NCBI RefSeq assembly: GCF_003116035.1
Contig: NZ_LGQW01000015.1
Location: 6,121,485-6,185,484, forward strand
Source of the DNA: Azospirillum sp. TSH64
GTDB lineage: Bacteria > Pseudomonadota > Alphaproteobacteria > Azospirillales > Azospirillaceae
Reading direction: 5' to 3'
DNA: 64,000 nucleotides
Part shown: positions 1 through 8,401 of the stretch, one piece after another
Numbering within the stretch: position 1 is the first letter of the stretch
Layout: each line of letters begins with the position of its first letter
Made by a program: the position numbers and the translations under genes
The notes under the pieces: generated by a model
What the model was told of the DNA's origin: nothing
What the model saw: the letters and a program-made list of their open reading frames with translations, nothing else
Databases searched by the model: none

Positions 1-1
1 C

Positions 2-739
2 GGCATCGAGATCGCCATGGAATGCTCTGGCATCTTCACCAAGCGCGCCGACGCCGCCAAGCATCTGGAAGCCGGTGCGCAGAAGGTGCTGATCTCTGCT
101 CCGGCCACCGACGAGGACATCACCGTCGTCTACGGCGTCAACCACGACAAGCTGACCGCCAAGCACCGGATCGTCTCCAACGCGTCCTGCACCACCAACT
201 GCTTGGCCCCGGTGGCCTTCGTGCTGAACAACCTCGTCGGCATCGAAAAGGGCTTCATGACCACGATCCACTCCTACACGGGTGACCAGCGGATCGTCGA
301 CACCAACCACAAGGACCTGCACCGCGCCCGCGCTGCGGCGCTGAACATGATCCCGACCTCGACCGGTGCGGCCAAGGCGGTCGGCAAGGTCCTGCCGGAG
401 CTGAAGGGCAAGCTGGACGGCACCGCCATGCGCGTTCCGACCCCGAACGTGTCGGTCGTCGACTTCAAGTTCACGTCCAAGCGCGCCACCTCGGTCGAAG
501 AGATCACCAAGGCGATCTCCGACGCCGCCAACGGCCCGCTGAAGGGCGTGCTGGAGGCCTACACCGAGGATCTCGTCTCTACCGACTTCAACCACGATCC
601 GCACAGCTCGATCTTCGCGCTGAACGAGACCAAGGTCATCGACGGCAACTTCGTCCGCATCATGACCTGGTACGACAACGAGTGGGGCTTCTCCAACCGC
701 ATGAGCGACACCGCCGTCGCCATGGCGAACGCCAAGTAA
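2..739 (+). CDS. gap: Glyceraldehyde-3-phosphate dehydrogenase, 5'-truncated by window edge
   Basis: This is the C-terminal three quarters of a type I GAPDH, which oxidises and phosphorylates glyceraldehyde-3-phosphate with NAD(P) in glycolysis and gluconeogenesis. The reading frame is open from base 2, and the internal ATG at 17 is not the true start. The catalytic motif SCTTN is present with its cysteine at codon 188-190. The active-site histidine of TIHSYTGDQ is at 269-271. The family C-terminus (WYDNEWGFSNR) is complete. A strong terminator follows 20 bp after the stop, so gap ends its transcription unit here. Missing upstream sequence is the only reason for calling it partial. Confidence 0.97.
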   Translation, partial: GIEIAMECSGIFTKRADAAKHLEAGAQKVLISAPATDEDITVVYGVNHDKLTAKHRIVSNASCTTNCLAPVAFVLNNLVGIEKGFMTTIHSYTGDQRIVDTNHKDLHRARAAALNMIPTSTGAAKAVGKVLPELKGKLDGTAMRVPTPNVSVVDFKFTSKRATSVEEITKAISDAANGPLKGVLEAYTEDLVSTDFNHDPHSSIFALNETKVIDGNFVRIMTWYDNEWGFSNRMSDTAVAMANAK

Positions 740-760
740 GCCTCGCTTCGGCAAGAAAAA

Positions 761-790
761 GGCGCCTTCCCCACGGAAGGCGCCTTTTTT
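761..790 (+). terminator. Rho-independent terminator of gap
   Basis: A perfect 10-bp stem (761-770 with 775-784) with a 4-nt loop is followed by six T residues. It lies 22 bp after the gap stop and before the convergent chemoreceptor gene. Confidence 0.9.
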
Positions 791-819
791 CTTTGAGATA
801 ACCCGTTCCCAGGCCGTCC

Positions 820-2508
820 TCAGGCCGCCCGCACCGTCGCCAAGAAGTCGCCGACCTGCGCGTTCAGCCCGGCGGCCTCGCTTGTCAGCTTGCCGAGCGC
901 GTCGACCAGTTCGCGGGCGGTACGGCCGCTCTCGTCGGACGCGGCGGTGACGCCGGAGATGCTGCTCGACACCTCCCCGGTGCCGGCGGCAGCCTGCTGG
1001 ACCGAGCGGGTGATCTCCGCGGTTGCGGCGTTCTGCTGCTCGACCGCGGCGGAAATCGCCGTGGCGATGCCGCTCAGCCGCTCGATCACCGCCGCCACCT
1101 TCTGGATTTCCGTCACCGCCTGACCGGTCACCGTCTGGATGCCGCTCATCTGGCCGCCGATCTCGTCGGTCGCCTTGGCCGTCTGGTTGGCCAGCGCCTT
1201 CACCTCGCTGGCGACGACGGCGAAACCCTTGCCGGCCTCCCCTGCCCGCGCCGCCTCGATGGTCGCGTTCAGCGCCAGCAAATTGGTCTGGCCGGCGATG
1301 GAGTTGATCAGCCCGACCACGGTGCCGATCCGCTCGACCGCCTCGGCCAAGCTGCCGATGCGGCCGGTGGCCTGCTGCGCCATGCCGACCGCCTCGCCGG
1401 CGACGCGGCTGGCTTCCGACACCTGCCGGCCGATCTCGACGATGGAGCCGGTCAGTTCCTCCGACGCGGCGGCGACGGTCTGCACATTGGCGGCGGTATC
1501 GTCGCTGGCGCTGGCCACGATGCCGGCCAACTGGCTGGTCTGCTCCGCCGCCTGCGACATCGCCCGCACCTTCTGCCCCAGCGCGTCGGTGGTGGTGGAG
1601 ACGGAGCGGATCATGCCGCCCACCGTCCCCTCGAATTTTGCGGCCAGCCGGTCCATCGACCGGCGCTTCTCCTCCTCGGCCCGGCGGGCGGCTTCGGCCT
1701 GTTCGGCCTCCAGCCGGCGGCTCGCCTCGGCATTGATCCGGAACACCTGGACCGCACGGCCCATGTCGCCCAGTTCGTCGCCGCTCTCCGTTTCCGGCAC
1801 GGTGACGGACAGGTTGCCGTCGGCGAGCGCCCGCATGGCACCGGACAGGCGGCGGATGCGCCGGCTGATCGAGTTGCCGACCAGCGCGATCAGCCCCACC
1901 ACCGGCAGCGCGAGCCCGCCGACGATGGCCGCCATGGTCCACAGGCTGCTGGCGAAGCGGGCGTCCAGATCGTCGATGTAGACGCCGGTACCGATCAGCA
2001 ATTGCCAGGGCTCGAACATCTTGACATAGCTGAGCTTGGGCAGCGGCACTTCGGCGTTGGGCTTTGGATACATGTACTCAACGAACCCATCACCCTTGGT
2101 CCGTGCGGTATCGACCAACGACCGGACGAAATAAACGCCGTTGGCGTCCTTGTTGTCGCGCTGGTCTTTGCCGATGACGTCGGGGCGGACCGGATGGATG
2201 ACCGTCTGGTAGTTCATGTTCTGGACAAAGATGTAGTCCTTGCCGTTGTAGAACATGGTGTTCAGGTTGGCTTTGAACCGCTCGAAAGCCTGTTCGCGCG
2301 TCAGATGTCCCGCCTTGACTTCGGCTTCGTATCCAACGGCCAATCCGTGAGCGGTCTGGACGACGGAGCGCAAGGTCTCCTTGCGCTCGTCCAGCATGTT
2401 CCGCTGGTCGAGCCAAAGAGCGGCGACGGCCATCGCGATGGACACGACGCCAGCCAGCACGACCAAGGCCGACAGCTTCGCCCGCAGGGTCAGTTTCAGT
2501 GCGCTCAT
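820..2508 (-). CDS. Methyl-accepting chemotaxis protein with single Cache sensor
   Basis: A 562-aa inner-membrane chemoreceptor. Reading from the N-terminus there is a membrane helix (about 11-33), a periplasmic single-Cache sensor (about 38-185, including FVQNMNYQTVIHP), a second helix (about 190-213), a HAMP linker (about 212-265) and a cytoplasmic methyl-accepting domain to the C-terminus. The signalling hairpin is the conserved stretch around NLLALNATIEAARAGEAGKG. The C-terminus (ATVRAA) lacks a CheR/CheB-binding NWETF-type tail. Sensors of this fold usually bind small organic acids or amino acids, but the ligand cannot be read from sequence. The gene is monocistronic and convergent with gap. 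Confidence 0.93.
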   Translation of the reverse strand: MSALKLTLRAKLSALVVLAGVVSIAMAVAALWLDQRNMLDERKETLRSVVQTAHGLAVGYEAEVKAGHLTREQAFERFKANLNTMFYNGKDYIFVQNMNYQTVIHPVRPDVIGKDQRDNKDANGVYFVRSLVDTARTKGDGFVEYMYPKPNAEVPLPKLSYVKMFEPWQLLIGTGVYIDDLDARFASSLWTMAAIVGGLALPVVGLIALVGNSISRRIRRLSGAMRALADGNLSVTVPETESGDELGDMGRAVQVFRINAEASRRLEAEQAEAARRAEEEKRRSMDRLAAKFEGTVGGMIRSVSTTTDALGQKVRAMSQAAEQTSQLAGIVASASDDTAANVQTVAAASEELTGSIVEIGRQVSEASRVAGEAVGMAQQATGRIGSLAEAVERIGTVVGLINSIAGQTNLLALNATIEAARAGEAGKGFAVVASEVKALANQTAKATDEIGGQMSGIQTVTGQAVTEIQKVAAVIERLSGIATAISAAVEQQNAATAEITRSVQQAAAGTGEVSSSISGVTAASDESGRTARELVDALGKLTSEAAGLNAQVGDFLATVRAA

Positions 2509-2670
2509 GGGCTATCCCCCCTTCGTTACAGCGGGGGCGGAGCAAGGACGATGCCAACCCGCAAAACGGGATGGCTCCTTGACGCTGCCACGAAAAGGCG
2601 AGAGCGCGCCGGGACAATCCGCCGGTCCTGCGAATGGCGGCAAGCAAGCTGCTTCGCATTTTGCGAAAAG

Positions 2671-3015
2671 TCAGCCCGTCTTGACGTTTGTCACACCCGC
2701 GGCGCGGCCCAGGCATTCGGCGATCCAGGCGGACAGGCTCTTGCCCTCCCGCGCGGCGCAGTCGGCGACGGCGCGGTGCAGGATCGGGTTGATGCGGATG
2801 GCGAGACGGCCGGAGAAGGGCTGTTCGCCGTCGCCGCCCATATCGCAGGACAGGTCGAGATAATCGTCCACCGCCCGCCGGAAAGACTCCCGCAGCTCGT
2901 CCACAGACCGACCGGAAAAGGTGATGCCGTCGTGAGTGTTGATGACTTCGCCAACGAAGACGCCCGCTTCGTTGTCGAAGTCGATCTGGGCCTTGTAACC
3001 CTTGTATTCCATCAT
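2671..3015 (-). CDS. hicB: HicB-like antitoxin, apparently orphan
   Basis: A 114-aa protein starting MMEYKGYKA. Residues about 1-60 are the degenerate RNase H-like HicB fold (FVGEVINTHDGITFSG...ELRESFRRAVDDYL). Residues about 68-103 look like a ribbon-helix-helix DNA-binding segment (RLAIRINPILHRAVADCA...LSAWIAECL). HicB normally neutralises the mRNA-cleaving toxin HicA and represses the hicAB operon. I find no HicA-sized dsRBD-like ORF in the 200 bp on either side, so this copy is solitary. The open frame extends far upstream without family similarity. I chose the double ATG at 3015, where similarity begins. Confidence 0.75.
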   Translation of the reverse strand: MMEYKGYKAQIDFDNEAGVFVGEVINTHDGITFSGRSVDELRESFRRAVDDYLDLSCDMGGDGEQPFSGRLAIRINPILHRAVADCAAREGKSLSAWIAECLGRAAGVTNVKTG

Positions 3016-3220
3016 CGCGGCATTCCCGGGGGAGGTATTCCCATGAAACGGGCGCCGGCGCTCCGGCCCCCGCCCTTCTGTGACTGACCATACTCCGGGT
3101 CGGCGACCGCAGGGTTTGACCTGCCTCAATTCTCGCAACCGGCTGGACGGGGCGGCTGGGGTGTGGAGCCGTCCGGCAGGCCCGTCTACAGTGGCCGCCC
3201 GACCTCCCCCTGGCGCCCCC

Positions 3221-3670
3221 ATGACCGCATCTCCCTCCGTCCAGCCGGTTCCGGCCCGGCCCATCCTGATCCGCAACCTCGGCGACGCGCTGGCGGCGGC
3301 GCGGGCGGCCGGGTCGGCCGGCACGGCGTTGACGCTGATGGCGCCGCCGGCGGGGGGAGCGCTCTGGCTGCTCGGCGTGCTGGAGCGGGTGCGCCGCACC
3401 CACCCCGGACTGGCATCGACCGGCCTGCTCGATTGCGGCGACCGCGCCGGGGAGGCGCAGGGGGCGCTGGCGGCCGGCGTGCCCGCCCTGCTGTTCACCG
3501 GCCATCCGCTGGCGGCGGAGCGCCTCGCGGCAATCGCCGCGGCCCGTGGCGCCACCCTGTTGACCCGATGCCCGCCGCTGCTCGATCTCGCCGCCGAAGG
3601 TCGGGGGACCGACCGCGCCGAAAGGCTGGAGGCCCTATGCCGTGACTGGCTGGCGCGGGACGAAGGATAG
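3221..3670 (+). CDS. Hypothetical protein, alanine/leucine-rich
   Basis: A 149-aa ORF from ATG 3221 (MTASPSVQPVPARP). It is rich in Ala, Leu and Gly, with alternating helices and short strands such as ALTLMAPPAGGALWLLGVL and VPALLFTGHPLAAERLAAIAAARG, suggesting a small soluble alpha/beta fold. I recognise no family or catalytic motif. The frame stays open upstream to 3080, but that part is low in coding character. The gene sits alone between hicB and a small membrane protein, with no clear operon partner. It could be a lineage-specific gene. Confidence 0.5.
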   Translation: MTASPSVQPVPARPILIRNLGDALAAARAAGSAGTALTLMAPPAGGALWLLGVLERVRRTHPGLASTGLLDCGDRAGEAQGALAAGVPALLFTGHPLAAERLAAIAAARGATLLTRCPPLLDLAAEGRGTDRAERLEALCRDWLARDEG

Positions 3671-3780
3671 GGCCCGCCTACCGCTTTTTCGCACAGCCTC
3701 TCCGCGCAAAGGTGGTGTAACGTCACCTTAGGATATTTTTGTGACACGCCGCCCTCCCTCCGATGCCGGATGACCCGCCC

Positions 3781-4017
3781 ATGAGCATCACCTCCCTCAC
3801 CACGCCGGATCAGACGATTGCGCAACCCCACCGTCCGGGGCAGGCCGCCGGCGGCCGGCACTCCGACCGGATGGGACACAGGCCGGCTCCGGGGCCGGAG
3901 AAGATGCGCGGCCTCAAGCTGGTCGCCGTCTGGGTCGGGCTGACCGTTGGGTCCTGGGCGGTGCTCGGCGGGGCCGGATACGGGCTCTACACGCTGGCGG
4001 GATCCCTTCTGCCCTAA
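3781..4017 (+). CDS. Small single-pass membrane protein, unknown
   Basis: About 78 aa from ATG 3781 (MSITSLTTPDQ); an in-frame ATG at 3763 would add six residues. The first 45 residues are polar and proline/glycine-rich. Residues about 46-75 form one hydrophobic helix (LKLVAVWVGLTVGSWAVLGGAGYGLY) ending in a short tail. Neither candidate start has a good Shine-Dalgarno, so the coding call rests on frame, length and the plausible membrane segment. Function unknown. Confidence 0.45.
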   Translation: MSITSLTTPDQTIAQPHRPGQAAGGRHSDRMGHRPAPGPEKMRGLKLVAVWVGLTVGSWAVLGGAGYGLYTLAGSLLP

Positions 4018-4117
4018 CCCCTTCGGACGGGCTCATGCCCTCCGCAAGGGTCCTGCCCGACCGCAGGCCCTAGGCCGTTCAGGCGTGGCAAATGGCCGCT
4101 TTATGCCCCTCCCGCCG

Positions 4118-4146
4118 TTGCAAAACGGGCCAATCCGGGCTAAGAC
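4118..4146 (+). promoter_or_regulatory. Candidate sigma-70 promoter of fba-thiE
   Basis: A TTGCAA -35 box (4118-4123) is separated by 17 bp from a TAAGAC -10 box (4141-4146). This would start transcription about 30 nt upstream of the fba ATG. Prediction by eye only. Confidence 0.35.
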
Positions 4147-4182
4147 GGCGCCATTCCAAGAATGCCCAGGGGAAGAGCCACA

Positions 4183-5112
4183 ATGAAGCTCACGCGCCGC
4201 GTCAAAGACATTCTCGCCAACTACGAGAGCGACAATCCCGGCACCAAGGCGAATCTCGCCCGCATCCTGATGGAAGGCAAGCTCGGCGGTACGGGCAAGC
4301 TGGTGATCCTGCCGGTCGACCAGGGCTTCGAGCATGGTCCGGCCCGCAGCTTCGGCCCGAACGATGCCGGCTATGACCCGCACTACCATTATCAGCTGGC
4401 CATCGACGCGGGCTGCAACGCCTACGCCGCCCCCCTGGGCTCGCTGGAAGCCGGTGCCGGCACCTTCGCCGGTTCGATCCCGCTGATCCTGAAGATGAAC
4501 AGCGCCAACTCGCTGTCCACCCAGAAGGAAGCCGCCGACCAGGCCGTCACCGCCTCGGTCCAGGACGCCCTGCGCATCGGCGCGTCGGCCATCGGCTTCA
4601 CCATCTATCCCGGCTCCGACGCCATGTACTCCCAGTACGAGGAGTTCCGCGAGCTGTCGAAGGAGGCCAAGTCTTACGGCCTCGCCACCGTGCTGTGGTC
4701 CTACCCGCGCGGCGGCGCCGTCACCAAGGATGGCGAACTGGCCATCGACGTGATCGGCTATGCCGCCCACATGGCCGCTCTGCTGGGCGCCCACATCATC
4801 AAGGTGAAGCTGCCGTCGGCCACGCTGGAGCAGCCGGAAGCCAAGAAGATCTACGAGTCGAAGAACATCCCCATCGCCACCCAGGCGGAGCGGGTGAAGC
4901 ACATCATGCAGTGCGCCTTCAACGGCCGCCGCGTCGTGGTCTTCTCCGGCGGCGCCACCAAGGGCGAGGACGCGGTGTTCGAGGACGCCCGCGCCATCCG
5001 TGACGGCGGCGGCAACGGCTCGATCATCGGCCGCAACGCCTTCCAGCGCCCGCGCGAGGACGCCCTCAAGCTGCTCGACCGGATCATGAAGATCTACCAG
5101 GGCCGGGAGTAA
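4183..5112 (+). CDS. fba: Class I fructose-bisphosphate aldolase (FbaB/DhnA type)
   Basis: A 309-aa Schiff-base aldolase interconverting fructose-1,6-bisphosphate with glyceraldehyde-3-phosphate and dihydroxyacetone phosphate. The family signatures are VILPVDQGFEHGP near residue 45, GFTIYPGS in the middle, the KVK lysine cluster at residues 207-209 on the strand expected to carry the Schiff-base lysine, and FSGG plus GSIIGRNAFQRP for phosphate binding. The start at 4183 has AGGGGAAG 8 nt upstream; an in-frame ATG at 4162 lacks this. thiE follows after 3 nt, so the two are co-transcribed. It sits close to gap in the same central-carbon neighbourhood. Confidence 0.93.
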   Translation: MKLTRRVKDILANYESDNPGTKANLARILMEGKLGGTGKLVILPVDQGFEHGPARSFGPNDAGYDPHYHYQLAIDAGCNAYAAPLGSLEAGAGTFAGSIPLILKMNSANSLSTQKEAADQAVTASVQDALRIGASAIGFTIYPGSDAMYSQYEEFRELSKEAKSYGLATVLWSYPRGGAVTKDGELAIDVIGYAAHMAALLGAHIIKVKLPSATLEQPEAKKIYESKNIPIATQAERVKHIMQCAFNGRRVVVFSGGATKGEDAVFEDARAIRDGGGNGSIIGRNAFQRPREDALKLLDRIMKIYQGRE

Positions 5113-5115
5113 CAC

Positions 5116-5787
5116 TTGGCCAAGGGAAAGCCGACGCAGGCGGAACCTGCCTGCCGACTGTACCTCGTGACGCCGCCGGCCCTGGAGCCGGCGGCGTTCG
5201 CGCCGATTCTGGCGGAAGCGCTGGATGCGGGCGACGTCGCCTGCGTGCAGCTTCGCCTGAAGGACTGCCCCGAGGACGACATCCGCCGCGCCTGCGACGT
5301 GCTGCGCCCGGTCGCGCAGGAGCGTGAGGTCGCCTTCATCCTGAACGACCATCCCCGCCTTGCGCGGGAAACCGGTTGCGACGGCGTGCATGTCGGCCAG
5401 ACCGACACCCCCTATCGCGACGCCCGCAAGATAATGGGCAACGACGCCATCGTCGGCGTCACCTGCCACGACAGCCGCCATCTCGCCATGATCGCCGGCG
5501 AGGAAGGGGCGGACTATGTCGCCTTCGGCGCCTTCTTCCCCACCGCCACCAAGACGGCCGAATACAAGGCCGAGCCGGATCTCTTGAGCTGGTGGTCGGA
5601 GCTGATGGAAGTCCCCTGCGTCGCCATCGGCGGCATCACCGCCGAGAATTGCGCGCCGCTGGTCACCGCGGGCGCCGATTTCCTGGCCGTGGTCAACGCC
5701 GTCTGGGGCCATCCCCAGGGTCCCGGCGCCGGGGTCCGGGCGCTGAACGCCGCCATCGAGGCTGCACTGGCCGGTCCGGCCGGCTGA
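5116..5787 (+). CDS. thiE: Thiamine-phosphate synthase
   Basis: A 223-aa TIM-barrel enzyme joining HMP pyrophosphate and the thiazole phosphate to form thiamine monophosphate. Visible family motifs are VQLRLKD near residue 47 (normally QLR.K), ILNDHPRLARETGCDGVHVGQ, the FGAFFPTATK pyrophosphate/thiazole loop and AIGGITAEN near the C-terminus. The start is a TTG three nucleotides after the fba stop; the next ATG would remove conserved strands. That spacing implies translational coupling to fba. No TPP riboswitch is visible upstream, because the gene uses the fba promoter. Confidence 0.9.
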   Translation: MAKGKPTQAEPACRLYLVTPPALEPAAFAPILAEALDAGDVACVQLRLKDCPEDDIRRACDVLRPVAQEREVAFILNDHPRLARETGCDGVHVGQTDTPYRDARKIMGNDAIVGVTCHDSRHLAMIAGEEGADYVAFGAFFPTATKTAEYKAEPDLLSWWSELMEVPCVAIGGITAENCAPLVTAGADFLAVVNAVWGHPQGPGAGVRALNAAIEAALAGPAG

Positions 5788-5821
5788 CATCGACAGGCCG
5801 GCCGGGTGTGTGTGTACCGGC

Positions 5822-5900
5822 CATGCTGAAACACAGCATGCAGGCTCCGCCGAATCATAGTATGCCGGCTCCGCCGATTTACGGATAGGCCGGCTCCGCC
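5822..5900. repeat. Small palindrome plus three GGCTCCGCC direct repeats
   Basis: Between thiE and the permease gene, a 7-bp inverted repeat (5822-5828 with 5834-5840, loop 5 nt) precedes three copies of GGCTCCGCC starting at 5843, 5867 and 5892. The copies are spaced 24-25 bp apart. Role unknown; the arrangement could be a fossil of local duplication. Confidence 0.6.
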
Positions 5901-5932
5901 GGCGGTGCATCTACGCGGGTTTCCACACAATC

Positions 5933-6739
5933 ATGGACCTCCTGACGCCCGAGTCGCTGGGCATCCTGTTCGCCGTCGGCCTGCTGGCCGGCTTCGTCGA
6001 TTCGATTGCCGGCGGCGGCGGCCTGCTGACCATCCCGGCCCTGCTGGCCGCCGGCCTGTCCCCGGCGGAGGCCCTGGCGACCGGCAAGCTGCAATCCAGC
6101 TTCGGATCGCTGTCCGCCACCATCAAGTTCGTCCGCCGCGGCGAGGTCCATCCGGCGTCGATGCGGACGATGATCCTCTGCACCTTTGTCGGCGCCGGTG
6201 CCGGCGCGACGCTGGTGCAGATGCTCGATCCCAGCTTCCTGCGCGACGTCATCCCGATCCTGCTGATCGGCATCGCCCTCTATCTGCTGCTGTCGCCCAA
6301 GGCCGGCGACGTGGATGCCCACCAGCGCATCGGCGAGCATGCCTTCGCGCTCAGCATCGGCACCGGCATCGGCTTCTACGACGGCTTCTTCGGGCCGGGC
6401 ACCGGCACCTTCTTCGCCATCGCCTTCGTCTCCCTGCTCGGCTACAACCTGCGCAAGGCGACCGCCCACACCAAGGTGCTGAACCTGACCAGCAACCTCG
6501 CATCGCTGCTGTTCTTCATCGCCGGCGGGCATGTGCTGTGGACGGTCGGGCTGGTGATGGGCGTCGCGCAATATATCGGCGCCCAGGCCGGCGCCCATAT
6601 GGTGATCCGCAACGGTGCCCGAGTCGTGCGCCCGATGCTGGTGGTCGCCTCCATCGTCATCACCGCCAAGCTGGTCTGGACCGACGAGCACAACATCCTG
6701 CGCGAACTGTTCAGCGCCGCAGCCGCCTGGATCGCCTGA
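5933..6739 (+). CDS. TauE/SafE (TSUP) family permease, probable sulfur-compound or organic-acid exporter
   Basis: A 268-aa polytopic inner-membrane protein with the two-fold TSUP repeat. The first half carries FVDSIAGGGGLLTIPALL near the N-terminus. The second half carries the matching GIGFYDGFFGPGTGTFF near residue 140. About eight hydrophobic helices can be traced, and the C-terminal helix is amphipathic. Family members export sulfite, sulfonates or related anions. Nothing in the immediate neighbourhood fixes the substrate, and the sulfate-assimilation genes lie more than 30 kb away. The gene appears monocistronic. Confidence 0.85.
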   Translation: MDLLTPESLGILFAVGLLAGFVDSIAGGGGLLTIPALLAAGLSPAEALATGKLQSSFGSLSATIKFVRRGEVHPASMRTMILCTFVGAGAGATLVQMLDPSFLRDVIPILLIGIALYLLLSPKAGDVDAHQRIGEHAFALSIGTGIGFYDGFFGPGTGTFFAIAFVSLLGYNLRKATAHTKVLNLTSNLASLLFFIAGGHVLWTVGLVMGVAQYIGAQAGAHMVIRNGARVVRPMLVVASIVITAKLVWTDEHNILRELFSAAAAWIA

Positions 6740-6936
6740 CCATAGCTTGACAGGCGGCCTCCGCCGCCCCTGGATCCACGTATCTCCGCCGATATTCGAC
6801 CGTCCTGCCGACACCGCCGTAGGGGTTAACCCCCATCCGGCGGCGCTCGCGCATGCGCCTCCGTCTTTTCCCCTTCCGATTTCGGCAAGGCTCCGCAAAG
6901 CTGTTCGTTGAGCCAACAAAAAGTGGTGGCGGCCCC

Positions 6937-6952
6937 TTTACGTAAGCGTCAG
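6937..6952. promoter_or_regulatory. Candidate operator upstream of fadL-type gene (LiuR/FadR-like)
   Basis: The 16-bp sequence TTTACGTAAGCGTCAG, containing the 8-bp palindrome TTACGTAA (6938-6945), lies 44 bp before the porin start. From memory it resembles sites of MerR-type LiuR regulators of acyl-CoA degradation in proteobacteria. That match was not checked. Confidence 0.35.
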
Positions 6953-6995
6953 TTCGTGTATCATTGCGTCAATAACACAATTTGGGGAAGGAACG

Positions 6996-8324
6996 ATGTC
7001 TCCGATGACGCTCAAGACACGCCTGATGACCGCCGCCGCCGCCATTGCGGTCACCGCGGCGACCGCCTCCACGGCCTTCGCCGCCGGTTTTGCGTTGAAG
7101 GAGCAGAGCGTATCGGGTCAGGGCACGGCCTATGCCGGCGTGACCGCCGGCGGCAACGGCGACGCCAGCTCGATGTTCTACAACCCGGCGACCATGGGGC
7201 TGGTGACCGGGATCGAGGCGGTGCAGACCGCCACCGGCGTCATCGTGAAGTCGAAGGTCGACAGCGCCAGCGCCAACCGCGCCCGGCGGCTGGGCGGCAC
7301 CTCGATCAGCGGCAACGCCTCGCCCGGCGACATCGCCCAGGATGCGCTGGTCCCCGCCGGCTACTTCGTCTATTCGATCGATGACGATCTGAAGGTCGGC
7401 ATCTCGGCCAACGGCCCCTGGGGTCTGGTGACCGATTACGGCGACAGCTGGATCGGCCGCTATCACGGCATCCGTTCCGACCTGCGCACCTACAATTTCG
7501 CGCCGTCGGTGTCCTACCGCATCAACCCGATGATCACGCTGGGCGGCGGCGTCCAGATCCAGTATGCGAAGGCCAAGCTGTCGCAGTCGTCCGACTTCGG
7601 CGCCAGCCGCCTCGGCCGTCCCGGTTCGCTCGACGTGAAGAGCGACGTGACCGGCGACGACTGGGGCTGGGGCTTCACGCTCGGCGCCCTGATCGAGCCG
7701 GTGAAGGGCACCCGCGTCGGCCTCGCCTACCGCTCGGCGGTCAAGCACACGCTGACCGGCAGCATCTCCTTCACCGGCCTGCCGGCGCCGCTGGCCGGTG
7801 CCCTGCCCGCCCAGAGCGCCAGCGCCGACCTGACCACGCCGGACATCGCCTCCATCGGCCTGTACCACGAGGTCAACGACCGCTGGGCGGTGATGGCGGA
7901 CGTGCAGTGGACCAACTGGTCGCGCTTCCGCGAACTGCGTGTCAACATCGCCAATCCGGCGCTCAACTCCGTTACGGAGGAGCACTGGAAGGACACCTGG
8001 TATTACGCGCTCGGTACCTCCTACAAGGTGACCGACAAGCTGACGCTGCGCGCCGGCGTCGCCTTCGACCAGGGTTCGGTCGACGTCGAGTACCGCACGC
8101 CGCGCATTCCGGAACAGAACCGCTACTGGCTGTCGGCCGGTGCCGGCTATCAGGTCACCGACAATCTGCGCGTCGACGCCGCCTATTCGCATGTCTTCAT
8201 TCCGAAGACCTCGGTCGCCCTCACCGACGACCTGACCGGCCCCGAAGCCGGCCGCGGCAACCTGAATGCGGACTACAAGAGCAGCATCGACCTGATCGGT
8301 CTGCAGGCGAAGTTCACCTTCTAA
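6996..8324 (+). CDS. fadL: OmpP1/FadL/TodX family outer-membrane transporter
   Basis: A 442-aa outer-membrane beta-barrel for uptake of long-chain fatty acids or other hydrophobic compounds. The signal peptide is about residues 1-29 (cleavage after ASTAFA). The mature N-terminus (GFALKEQSVSGQGTAYAG...) and the FYNPATMG motif are the FadL hatch signature. Alternating strands follow to a C-terminal Phe (QAKFTF), as expected for BamA-dependent insertion. The start is preceded by GGGGAAGGA. It is monocistronic, with a putative operator just upstream and a shared terminator downstream. The substrate (fatty acid versus aromatic) is not decidable here. Confidence 0.92.
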   Translation: MSPMTLKTRLMTAAAAIAVTAATASTAFAAGFALKEQSVSGQGTAYAGVTAGGNGDASSMFYNPATMGLVTGIEAVQTATGVIVKSKVDSASANRARRLGGTSISGNASPGDIAQDALVPAGYFVYSIDDDLKVGISANGPWGLVTDYGDSWIGRYHGIRSDLRTYNFAPSVSYRINPMITLGGGVQIQYAKAKLSQSSDFGASRLGRPGSLDVKSDVTGDDWGWGFTLGALIEPVKGTRVGLAYRSAVKHTLTGSISFTGLPAPLAGALPAQSASADLTTPDIASIGLYHEVNDRWAVMADVQWTNWSRFRELRVNIANPALNSVTEEHWKDTWYYALGTSYKVTDKLTLRAGVAFDQGSVDVEYRTPRIPEQNRYWLSAGAGYQVTDNLRVDAAYSHVFIPKTSVALTDDLTGPEAGRGNLNADYKSSIDLIGLQAKFTF

Positions 8325-8360
8325 GCGTCCCCGACTCCCGTTCGCTCTTCCCGCTCGCCA

Positions 8361-8397
8361 ACAAAGCCCCTCTCCTGTCACCGGAGAGGGGCTTTGT
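8361..8397. terminator. Bidirectional terminator between fadL and epmA
   Basis: A perfect 15-bp stem (8361-8375 with 8383-8397) around a 7-nt loop lies between two convergent genes. Each side of the stem ends in an A/T-rich edge, so it can serve both transcripts. Confidence 0.75.
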
Positions 8398-8401
8398 CAT
8401 G

